A stretch of DNA of 64,000 nucleotides from Scortum barcoo. Lineage: Eukaryota; Chordata; Actinopteri; Centrarchiformes; Terapontidae. Position numbers and translations under genes: made by a program. The stretch is from NCBI GenBank assembly GCA_023238725.1, contig CM041546.1, positions 16,507,492 to 16,571,491 of the forward strand, in the 5' to 3' direction. The stretch's first letter is position 1; each line of letters begins with the position of its first letter. A model generated the notes under the pieces. That model was not told the origin of the DNA. It did no database searches and saw only the letters and a program-made list of their open reading frames with translations. Below are positions 11,401 to 22,722 of this stretch, in pieces.

Positions 11401-13217
11401 CTATAATTTTATTTCACTATAAACACAATGATTGTAAGTCATATCATTGTTCGGTGTCTCAGCAGGTTTCCTGATGATAACTGAAGAATAAACCACCGAA
11501 GACTCCTCGTCCCCCTGCAGCAAGAAGTAAAAACTTTCAGCAAAATAACACTTCTGCTGGTTCGTTACTGCATGGTAAGGATAGTTTTATGTTATGCCAA
11601 AATCATATAATGCTTACCCTGCCATTCAAGCCACAGCAGTAACTGCAAGAAGGAAACACTTTGGGGAGAAAGAAACAGAAGCACAATGAGGGAGGGCACA
11701 TAAACTTGCACATCCTATTCTTAGAAATCTATTTCTGCCCCAGTCACAGACCAAGAAATTAACAGTAAGTTTGGTGAAATTAATCTCTACATATCCTACC
11801 TGTCCTCAATCTTTGCTGGAGGTAGCAAATCACAAGGGTGATTAAAATAAGACATGTGAGGGCTGCAGATGCTCCAGAAATAACTGGAATAAGATTTTCA
11901 CGATGTGTAGGAACACCTGTAAAACCAAAAACACGTGATGAGTTGATAGTCCTTTGATCAGGCCATGAACTCCTTGAAGAGAAATACAGCTCACCTGTTG
12001 TTTTTTTTGATTGTCCACGAGTGGTGTGAACTATAGTGTACCCATCAAATGTCTGTTTTGCTCTGCAATGTAAAGAGCCAAACGGATCTACAAGCACAGA
12101 CACAGCGCTTGTGCCTGTCTCCATGGTTAATGTGCTGTTCGGTGTGACATTACTGAATTTCATGTCACACATCACAGCACAAGAAATAGACGAATCCTCA
12201 CTGTGATGTACTGTAATATAACAAAGAAATGTTTCTAAGTTAAACCATTTAATTTTTACATAAAACATTATATGTGTGTGTTATTATCTCACCTGTAATT
12301 ACACACAAGTTGATAGTAAGTAGCTCCTGCCAGTGTCCATTACATATGTTTTTCCAGCATGTATATTTCCCAGCATCTGCTCTTTTGATGTTTACAATTT
12401 GTACAGACTTGTTGAAAGTCACAAAGTTGGATTCTGGTGAGTTCCTGAGTGAAGTCACGTTACTTGCTTCAAAGGTCCATTTTAAGTTAGTCAATTCACC
12501 TTGACATGTATGATTAAAACTGCTGCCCGCAGCAACGAAGAATGTCTTCTGAGTCCCTTCAACAGTTACTGAAAAATAAAGTATTTTTTGTTTAAATAGA
12601 GCATGAGCTTTCTCAAAAGTTCAAAAATGTATACAGAAAGCAGTTGGATTTACATTTAGTTTTAAGAGAAAAAACGATGACAATGATGTTCGTTCTGACC
12701 TTTCTTCACTCTGGTGACTGTGTGCAGTGCATTCTGACAGTTGTCAAGAAGACATTTTTCACACCAGTAATCGCCTTGATCCTCCTCTGTTAAATTTTCA
12801 ATGACCAGGGAACTGTTGTGGAGGATGCTTACTCTGGGATGAGAGATCTTTTTATGGTATCTTACTCCTGCCTTGTCTTGAAAAAATATCTGGATTTTTT
12901 CACTGCATTCATCTTTCTTGTAAAACCATTTGAAAGAGTCATTGTGGTCATGTTGGCAGGGTATCACAGCCCGACGTCCCAGCAAGAATTGAAGGTGATT
13001 TGTGGAGGCTGAAATGCAAGTTTCCTGTTATACATTACAAATACGTCACACAAATAAAATATTGATAATGTTTTAGCAGATAACAATAACTCCCCAAATA
13101 ATATTTTAGATACAATGACTTAGTCAGTTACTTACTGTTTCTTGAGGCAAAAGAAGATGAGTTCCAAATGATCAGTAGAAAAATAAAGCCCTTTTGTACC
13201 ATGCTTGAGGCACTCAT
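11401..13217 (-). CDS. Type I Ig-superfamily receptor with three Ig-like domains and tyrosine-motif tail (unnamed)
   Basis: I do not recognise a named orthologue. Seven exons join in phase to 384 residues: 13136-13217, 12700-13008, 12293-12568, 11995-12210, 11800-11916, 11618-11658 and 11401-11514. Exon 1 is a signal peptide (GFIFLLIIWNSSSFAS). Exon 2 is a V-like domain: Cys in VIPCQHD, KWFYKKDEC, then EDQGDYWCEKC with extra cysteines. Exon 3 is a second Ig domain (LKWTFEASN, DAGKYTCWKN). Exon 4 is a short third domain with paired cysteines. Exon 5 carries a membrane helix at about 304-325. The tail has VVYSSV (Tyr356), which fits the ITIM pattern, and CVYSEI (Tyr379), which is ITIM-like but has Cys at -2. 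All extracellular introns are phase 1, as usual for Ig genes. Inferred role: inhibitory immune-cell receptor. Exon 6 is the least certain; it is required to bring the tail into frame. Confidence 0.8.
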
Positions 13218-15356
13218 GTCTCTGCACTAAAGAAAATGCTGAACAGGCAAAAACACCCCTTCAGTGGTTATACTATTGCCGCTCATCAAAACACAAACCC
13301 AGTTGCAGAGCATCAGAGAGTTTAAGACTGAGCGTAATGACTATCTTCAAGTTGACACATAGGAAGTGGTCCAACAGCCAATGCAAAGGAAATTCACTGT
13401 GCTGTCACCCACGCTGTTTTTCTGATGGTGTGGTATTTATTACACTTTCTGCATTAGCATAGGTGTTGAGACAGATTGTGTGCATCAGTAACGAGTTTAA
13501 TTTCTCATACAAAGGTGTAAAATTGCACCCATTGCTGTTTGTGCATCTGTGTACTTTATCTAAAGAAAACAATTGTGCTTTTAATACAATTAACTCATCT
13601 GCCAAACTTAAACTTTGCTGGAACTCTTTGCAGTGCCTATCTTACTTATAAATTCAGTGAGTTCAAATATTATTTAGGACAGCAGAAAGCAGACAATGTT
13701 AACAAGCACAGTGTATGGAAAGTGTAACAGTGGAAAAGCTTTTAGGTGCAAGACCTGAAAAATGTGATTCAGATGTGAGTCACATCAAGAACAATGAGCT
13801 AACTAATATTTTCTGTATTGGCTTGATTTTAATATTGTCCCATCATACATTCCTGTGTTTTTTAAGTTTTGATGTTATAGTTTTGACTTGGTGTACATTG
13901 AATCTGGACAAATTAAAACATGATGGCCTATTGTAGTTTCAGATTCGTTTAAAAGCTAATCACTAACTTCCATTATGACCATACACTTGTATCAACACCC
14001 GTCTAAAACTGCTTCAGACCAGAAAAATAATAACACACTGACTATACAGTACAAAACTATAAACTTTATCCTTAATCCTTAACATCCTATTCAGAATATT
14101 AATCCCAATCCCAACACCACACAGTTTGCAGCAGAATACATTTAAAGGATAAAAACTCAACGACTTGTTAAGTAGCTAAACAATGATCTCACACCCAGGG
14201 CAACATTTACCGTGTGTGTGTGTGTGTGTGAGTGTGTGTGTGTGTGTGCAACAAGTGCATTTCTCATAAAAGTCTCAGATAATTTGTACCTGCTGCTGTT
14301 AATGCATTTTAATTGATCCTGTCTCTACAAACATGAGATCATTTGATTTTGATAACTTAACACACACACATGCATAATGCATAACTAATTATAACTTACT
14401 TATAACACATATTGTATGTTTGTTATTAGTTAAAACAGGTTAACCTCTTAAGCCCCAGTATATCTCTGCATCTACAAGGTCTATTTGAATAATTTTGGTG
14501 CCATAATAAAGGGAACACTTGTGAAATTTGTTCAGATGCCTAAGTATCAATATTTATGTCACCGGCTCAGAGTAAATTAAGATGGCACACAGCATAAATG
14601 AAAGATTTAATTTCCACCTAATAAATATTCACACTTTTACAATGAATATCTCTTTTAAAGGATGCAGTTGCAGCTCTAAGTCTAAATCAAAGCATAGCAA
14701 AATATGTAAACATTATCTCTGTACAAAACTATACATTTCACTATTGGTGTTCATCACATACATTTACAAAGGTTTTTGACTTTGTTTTGAAAAATCAACC
14801 AGACCTCTATTCATTTTTTAAAGAGCAACTGAAGTTTGAGGTGAAACAGATTTATTTATCATAAAAATAAAAACAAACTATAAACTGTAAAGTGAAAACT
14901 ATAAAAACTACACCACTACATTTACGTGATTAGTGCAGGGTTTTCTGCTTTTTGTTGCGGAGCGACCTCAGAGTCCTCTGAGGTCCTCCTCATCTGTGGG
15001 ACTCTGAAGTTTAACAGGTTAATTAAATACATTCTCAAAACCATTTTAATTTAAAGTTTCTTCTGTCAAAACAGGGATATCAAACTCTACATTTCACAAA
15101 CGAGCAACTTGGAGACGGATAAGAAATCCTCCTCTAATCTCATGTATCGTCGTGTTGTCGGACGTCCGCTCGCTCAAAAGTCCGGCGTTTCCGTCAGCAC
15201 GTGAAGCCCTCATTTGACAGACCGGCCGCCTACCTATTGGCCACCGGGCATTACGTCATGCTCATCATACAAGTGTTCGTCATCGAGTCAAGCCAAGTCA
15301 CTTCGGTGTCGCGAGCAAAGAACTTCGTCCCAGGGAAAGGCGCGCGTGTCGTCGGG
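13218..15356. other. Intergenic region between the Ig receptor and CYP4 genes (head to head)
   Basis: AT-rich DNA between two divergent genes. It holds a (TG)n microsatellite at 14211-14249. The last 250 bases (15100-15356) are GC-rich and probably form the CYP4 promoter and 5' UTR. The first few hundred bases past 13218 should hold the Ig-receptor promoter. No further gene is recognised. Confidence 0.6.
14211..14249. repeat. (TG)n microsatellite
   Basis: Nearly pure TG dinucleotide with one AG interruption, in the intergenic gap. Confidence 0.9.
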
Positions 15357-18300
15357 ATGGAGCTGACGGAAGCTCTCGTGAAGTTTCAGCCGGGTTGGCC
15401 TCACGTGTGCCACTTGTTTGCGCTCCTGTGCATCGCGGCCGCCGCGTACAAGCTGACCGTCCTGCTCGCCAGGAAGAAAGATCGCGTTTCAGGACACGGA
15501 GGCTTTTCCGGGCCCGCGCGCACACTGGCTGTTCGGACACGTCCTGGAGGTGAGGCTCGAGCTCCGGAGACTGCTGGCTGCACGGCTCATTTCTTTATGA
15601 GGACTGTGTTTATCCAACAGCTATAGATACTTTACAGGTTTAAACTTATGAAGAACCTGCTGGATGAATCTGGCACATTAACATTCTGCTGATGATAACT
15701 GGTGTCATTCATTAAAAAAATGAGTAAGGTTAAGGACATTTAAAACGACACTATGAAACAGTCATGTTTTGTTATTGTGTACATGTTATATGAAACATAA
15801 GTTCACATGACTGTTTATCTAGATCAGCATCAGCAATTAATAAAGCATGCTTTAATTAGGTCATCCTGCACAAGCACTTTTAATATTTAATGTCAGTTTT
15901 TTTAATAACTCTTGTGGGCTTTTATTGTTGTAAAACGTTGATTGCAAGGCTTTTGGTTTGAATTGGATATTTGCTGCATGTGCTGCAGCTGATTATTCAA
16001 ACACTTTTTATGTTTCTTGTCATTGGACACCCGCAGTCGGTAAACATCACAGCACAGGTAAACACAGGGTCATTCAAGAGTTAGTAGTATGCAGATAGAG
16101 AGTATGCAGGCTGCAGGACTGAAAGGTTTGCTTAGGCTTCACTGTGTTGCTGTTGTTTCTCTTCCTTCAGTTTAAACAAGACGGGACAGACTTGTACAAG
16201 ATGTTGAATTGGGGAAAGCAGTACCCTTACGCTTTCCCCGTATGGTTCGGCCCTTTTGTTTGTTTCCTCAACATTCACCATCCAGACTATGTGAAAACCA
16301 TAATGGCATCCACAGGTGTGTGAGTCAAATATTACACCTTAGTAACACTGTAGTTGGTCAGTTCCCTTATATAATCTCATGCAGGGCCACTGGTATTGTC
16401 TTTGTTTCCTAACAGAGCCAAAAGATGATTTGGCATACAAGTTTATTGAGTCTTGGATCGGGAGTAAGTTCTCTCTCTCTCACTCTCTCTCTCTCTGTTT
16501 GCAGGACTGTTTATTTAGCTGCTCACACATGTAGTGTTGTCTCTGTCTTCAGGGGAAGGGTTATTGGTGTCAAAGGGTCAGAAGTGGTTTCGACACAGAA
16601 GGCTCCTGACATCAGGTTTCCATTATGATGTTTTGAAACCCTATGTAAAACTGATGTCGGATTCCACTAAAACTATGCTGGTATGTAAAAAAAACAGTTT
16701 AGTTTTTGGCAATCACAATTCAATACATTACTAAATCAAAGGCCACAATGGTGAAGTATGACTGGAGCACACTGCTGTGTTGGGAAGGTTTTGTTCCACT
16801 TCCTGCAGAGATGTCACATCTGTTCTTTCACTGTTGCCAGGACAAATGGAAAACTTGTGCAAACACCAACGAGCCCCTCGAATTGTTTGAACACGTGAGC
16901 CTGATGACACTGGACAGCATCTTGAAGTGTGCCTTCAGCCACAACAGCAACTGTCAGACCGAGGGGTGAGTCCGTACGAGCCTTTTCCTGCCGATCACGT
17001 TTTCAGGGGAAAGCTCTCAGTCGCTGACTGCTTCGGCTGTCTGAACCATGTGTGGAGGAAGCACGGCATTGTAACGATTGCCCTGGTTCTCATTTCAGTG
17101 GAACAAATGCATACATCAAAGCGGTGTATGAGCTCAGTTATCTGATCAACCTTCGGTTCAGGATATTTCCATACCACAACAACTTCATTTTCTACCTTAG
17201 CCCACACGGCTTCAGGTACAGAAAAGCATGCAGGGTGGCTTACAGTCACACAGGTAAGTACGCATCACGTGGTCCATGGCAAACAATGGGCAAACATTGA
17301 TCACACACAATTTGATTAATTTGAAATATAGCACACTCAGACACTGCACTCTCTGCATATGTTTTACACATTGCTGTATTTCAACAGTTAGTCTGCAAAT
17401 ACTCACATTATCTTGCCTTTTTGAAGAGAGAGTCATAAGACAGAGGAAAGAAGAATTAAAGGAGGAGAAGGAGCTGGGCCGCATACAGGCCAAGAGGAAC
17501 CTGGACTTTCTGGACATCCTTCTCCTTGCTAGAGTATGTTGTGTGATATCACCTCCGATCTCCTCTTTGCAGAAAATGAGACATTCTCACATTCGCTATA
17601 GTGTAGTGACGTTCGTGAGTTTGATGTGCAGCCAGGGTTTAAAACGCCATGCAAACAAATAACACAGCAGGGACACCCACACAAAAAAATGGGATCATGT
17701 ATGAAATGATCTGACATAATGTGCAGATGGTACAAGAGGCAGAATGAAGAAAACGGAGCAGGCTGCTGTTAATGTGATGTAATCTCATGCTCAGCATATC
17801 AATGGCCACTGATACAAAGGCAGCAGTCAGGCTTTTTGTCCTCTCTTTCCCACTCTTGAGCACTGGACTGAAGGCCAATTTTTTTTGTAATAAGACAATA
17901 CAGACCCTCCAAAGCTTCTGCTCGTTGTAAATATCCCAGAGCTAGCTGGTGCCTGACTCACCTCAACTTGTTTGACACAAGCCTGGACATGAAGACACAT
18001 TCTTAGTAAACTTAAAACATGTTGTCAACATCCTGGCCAAGACTGGGTGACTATTTACCATGTTTGGAAAACCCAGTTCCCTCATCTCTGGTAACTCCAC
18101 CTCCACTAGTGCTGGTGTAGACAAGCAGGTGTTATCTCTGTGACTTCTAACACTCAGCCATTATCTTTATAGTGTATTTTATGTTCTTTTATTATTGTTT
18201 TATTGTTACATGCAGTGCTTGTTTTAAAAAGTGCTTATAAAATAAAAAGTATGTTGTGGTTTGTTTTTTTTTTACTCCTCTGTTTTATGTCACGTTTAGG

Positions 18301-20590
18301 ATGAGAAGCAGCAGGGTCTGTCAGATGAAGACATACGAGCAGAGGTGGACACCTTCATGTTTGAGGGCCACGACACCACAGCCAGCGGCATCTCTTTCAT
18401 CCTCTACTGCCTTGCCTGCCACCCAGAGCACCAGAAGATTTGCAGGGAGGAGATCATGCAAGTCCTGGATGGCAGGGACACTATGGAGTGGTAGGCTAAC
18501 GTGTTGACCAGCGTGAAGGAAGGCAGTCACACACTCACACACACCACGATGCAAAAAATATTTTAATAATTTACCAATGTTACTGCCTTCTTCAGCGTGT
18601 AGAAGACTGGTTTTTCACCCTAAGGAAGATTGTTATGTTGAAACGTTGGTAAATTATAAAAACTTTTTTTTTGCATTGTGGTTATGAGTGTGTTACTATC
18701 CTCCTTCACACCTGCACCTTCACCATGTTCAGTATTTTTCCAGTACTGGTGTGCGTTCCTCCTATATCCCATCCTAAAAGCTTTACAATGCCATACATTC
18801 CTAGAAGCAACTCCAGTAAGGTCCACGAAAGCTTTTATGTGAGCTTCAGGCTTTTATCTCAAATATTGACCGCGCTGATGAACATGATGTGTTTGTCTTA
18901 TTTTAAGGGAGGATCTGAGTAAAATTCCATACACTACAATGTGCATAAAAGAATCCCTCCGTCTTTACCCCCCGGTACCAGGAATGTCCAGAAAATTAAC
19001 CAAACCCATGACTTTTTTTGATGGAAGGACTTTGCCAGCAGGTTTGTCTTTTGTTTTCCACCTACATAAGACAGCACACTGTTGCACACATGCCGAGTTT
19101 TACCACACTGGTAAAAGATAAATATAAATATTCACATCCAAGAAGTCATATGTTTTTATGGCTGCACCATTTTATCAAATGGAAATATTCCAGAAGTTCT
19201 TCTTCAGCGTTATATAGCCAGACAGTTATATAACAGCCAGTGATTGGCCCATTGACATGCTGCTGCTCGTTCAGGTGTTAAATGGCAACAGCAGCTTTAC
19301 AAAAATGTGCGCTGTACTTGAACATATTAAAGTTTGGTCTGTTTGCATTCATACACTTTTAAATGTGCACTAAACTAAAATACAACTTTCTTTCTTATTT
19401 GTAGGCTTTTGTATTGGAACTAGTGTGTTTGGCATTCACAGGAATTCAACTGTCTGGGAAAACCCTCATGTAAGTTGAGATGATTTCATCTGAGCAAATC
19501 TTTGTTTTGTGAATGATTAATAGAATTGATGACAAAAGTGAAAATATGACCCCTTCCCTGCTTTTATTCTTGGAGCCTAATTAATGCAAAATGTCAGGAC
19601 AGATGAAGGTGTGTGATTTGTGCCCCACTGAAGGTTGTTTTTTCTTCTTTTTATCATGTGCCAATGTAGGTCTTTGACCCACTGCGTTTCCAGCCAGAAG
19701 TTGCTTCCAAGAGGTCACCTCATGCATTTGTGCCCTTCTCTGCTGGGCCAAGGTCTGTCTACACCTGCTACCTTGTGACTAGATCAACAAGAACAACATT
19801 TACAACTTGTAAATGTGCAACCTAGAACCAGCACCTTTTTCACCAACATCATAAAAAATGTTTTATTGTTTCATTGTTTTATTGGGGGTTATAGAAAACA
19901 AGAGAATACTCTGTGTAACCTAGGATTGACCTCATTTGAAGGAATGCACTAACCCCAAAGGACAATGTGGATTATTCTCCAGTATAGCATGTCTCCTGTA
20001 TGTGTATGCACAGTACAAACAGAGCCAACCTTAATATTTAACATAACACAACGTCAGTACAAGATGGTTCAAAATGCTGTCCAGCTCCAATAGTTACCGC
20101 CTATATGTGTCCTCCTTCCCTCATAATTTTTCTTATCACACATGGTTTATAATATACCATGTAAGTGCTGTGTTGAAAAGAGTCAAATTAAACTATTCTT
20201 TTTAGTTGATATTCTCATTCATGCTGTTCGGCCAAAACCTCGGACAGAAGCAATGACAAGTCATTTAAACCTGCAGACTTAGTAAGCAGTGCAAAGAATT
20301 AGTAATGTCAGTGCACATTAAAGAATAATAACAATAATTATGGTACCGCTGGAATTCACCACTCTCATTTAATTCGTCATCCGCATAATGTTTGTTTCAT
20401 GTTTTCATTCAGAAACTGCATTGGTCAGAACTTTGCCATGAATGAGATGAAAGTGGCGACGGCCCTGACTCTGAAGAGATACCAGCTGATAGAGGACCCC
20501 ACTTTGAAACCCAAGATCATTCCCAGACTGGTGCTTCGTTCGCTCAACGGTATCCACATCAAGATTAAACCTGTAGACCCACAGATGTGA
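15357..20590 (+). CDS. cyp4t8: Cytochrome P450 family 4 (CYP4T/4B type), frameshift in exon 1 as read
   Basis: A membrane-bound haem monooxygenase of the endoplasmic reticulum; CYP4 enzymes hydroxylate fatty acids and related lipids, usually at the omega end. Twelve exons: 15357-15549, 16171-16315, 16416-16463, 16553-16680, 16841-16965, 17099-17253, 17427-17533, 18300-18490, 18908-19041, 19405-19469, 19670-19752, 20413-20590. They give about 516 residues once one base is removed in exon 1. Seen: an N-terminal hydrophobic anchor, I-helix EGHDTTASG whose Glu (about 322) bonds covalently to haem in CYP4 enzymes, the ExxR in KESLRLYPP, and haem loop PFSAGPRNCIG with Cys about 460. Exon 1 starts at MELTEAL, but the family motif FPGPRAHWLFGHVLE lies in another frame after about 15480. 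Exons 3 and 4 join as WIGREGLL, one residue longer than most relatives. The exact fish subfamily symbol is my best guess. Confidence 0.92.
16471..16496. repeat. (CT)n microsatellite in CYP4 intron 3
   Basis: CT dinucleotide tract just downstream of the exon 3 donor; it may double as a polypyrimidine-rich element. Confidence 0.8.
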
Positions 20591-22722
20591 AGTGAAATAC
20601 TGAATACCTGGAACATATATTAGTCAGATAGCTGAAAATTTTAAGGGTTGGGGATTATTAATATTAATATTTTACTGAGCCTTTCTACTGACATAGAATT
20701 GCAGATAATGATGAGCTGTGCAGAATTTTATTTAGTAATTAATGTTTTATGATGAATTACCTGCTGAAAAGGTGAAAAGTTGTACTTTGTAATCATCATC
20801 TCACAGTTAAGACAGTTTTGCATTTTTTATGTTGAAAAGGAATTTGATCTTTATTGTGCTAAGACATTTGCTCCATGCTAATGAATAATAAATATTAATT
20901 TATAAATGCATAATCCAATGCAGTGTATTTAGCTGTTCTTATTTTAATTAACAGTTGATGGTAGTAGATGACAGCATTTCTATAGTGCTTATTTTGTCTA
21001 CATCTGTTCATGTTCATGCATAAAAGAGTGGAAGTTTTTTCTACAAACTGTCTAAACATTGACAAAGATGACCTCTGTGTGATGATTCCCTTTTCATATG
21101 CAACAAAAATGAACCTGTTTGAAGCAGGTCAAAAGTACTCCTGGGACAGCTGGTAAATGTGGTAAAGGTGAAGAAAGGTGAAGTACGCAACATAAGGACT
21201 GTAAGTACACTGGATCACCTTTGTTCTCAGTCTGTTTGCCAATAAATTACTTACTACAGATTACTTGCCATTTATACACTCTGGGATATGGGCAGTTCAT
21301 ATCAGAGCAAGTGCAGTGCAACACATTTAACCCAGTTATGAGTCAAAAGTAATTCATTTTTTATTTACAGTTATGATTACAAAATCCACACGCCCACAAG
21401 GACAAAAAGTCACCAGCAGTTTGTAAACGTCAAACACCTCGTCTGTCTTTTCAATGATCCCATTAAAAAGAGCCACTTGAACTTCCTAGACGACTCCTTC
21501 CTGGACAGCAGTGCATCTGTAGTGGTGACCCCATGCGGTACTGAAAGATACAACTTTAAAGTCTAACCATTAAACATTTCTTTGTAATCTGTTGCACGTG
21601 AATGATGTTAACACACTACATAACTATTAAAACATACAAAATCCAAACTTTTGTTTGTTTTTATTTTGCAGCAAAGTTGGTATGTTGTTACTGTGCTTGA
21701 TATTCCAATTCTGCTGTACTCTGTCACTACCTAACAGTCAAATTCATTTCAATGTAGAAAACTGTAACATGTTCTTATATTATACTGATGCAAGGTAATG
21801 GCCTACAAACCATTTAAAGGTCAATAAACTGGAAAAAGCCAAAAGACAAATATGATCACCATACGGGGCATACAGGGCAAACAGCTTTTTTCTGCAGAAG
21901 GATCCAGATGAGTATCTAGAAGTTTGCAGCACTACATTCATGCAATGCCACAGTCAGATTTTTGGAGGTGGTTAAGATTAGTGCAAGAGGCCCAAAGCGA
22001 TGATATCTGCCAGTCTGCAGTCACAGCTCACTGAAAACTCTGACCTTTGTGAACAAGTTGCCACCAAGTGGCTTGATGAACCAATACAAGACACTTGGAG
22101 CTGAGGTCACATCAGTCTTAACATGTAAAAGAAACACTTCAGTGAGAAAAACATTTAATCACATTATCCCATTAGGTTTCAAAAATGAAAAGCAGCCCTG
22201 TGTTTTGATAGAAACTGACTTCATGCCTCTGAAACTTCCTGACTTCTCACAGTAAAATATCTAATATAAAAGTACTTTTTTTGCTATTTGTTTAACAGCA
22301 TTATCAAAATACTCAATGGGTGAATAAAAAAAAACTTGAAACGTATATAGTAGAAAAAAACAAAATAACTTTACATCCAACACACCAAAAACAACTGAAT
22401 GACCCATCATAACCATGTAGCTCATCCATTACAAACACACTTGCTGCCAAGTCTTATAAATTGATGTTAATTTAGTTTGCAATCAACCAGTTTCCCCCGT
22501 TTTCTGGTCAACTTATCAAATGCTGACTTAATAGTAATGTAGATTACATCTTGGGACAGATCACAGGGAAATTATGTGGTGCCTTTCTGCGATGATGATG
22601 AGTAAAAAGAAATGAAAAAAACAAAAACAAAAGAGAGAGAAGCGAGCGACTCCTCCTCTGCCAGGTCACAGTCCCTGATGTATCTGCTGGTAACCTGAGA
22701 GTCAGCAGCTTTAGGAAACTGG
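20591..22722. other. Convergent 3' flanks of the CYP4 gene and ppp1r8
   Basis: AT-rich DNA between two genes pointing towards each other. A plus-strand AATAAA at 20887-20892 fits the CYP4 transcript end, and a minus-strand AATAAA at 21360-21365 could end ppp1r8. No further gene is recognised; the short open frame at 22.05-22.25 kb has no family resemblance. Confidence 0.55.
20887..20892 (+). terminator. Candidate polyadenylation signal of the CYP4 gene
   Basis: AATAAA about 300 bases after the CYP4 stop codon at 20588-20590. Confidence 0.5.

Noticed and set aside
15298..15583. Minus-strand open frames over CYP4 exon 1
   Set aside because: Arg/Ala/Ser-rich antisense frames typical of GC-rich coding exons.
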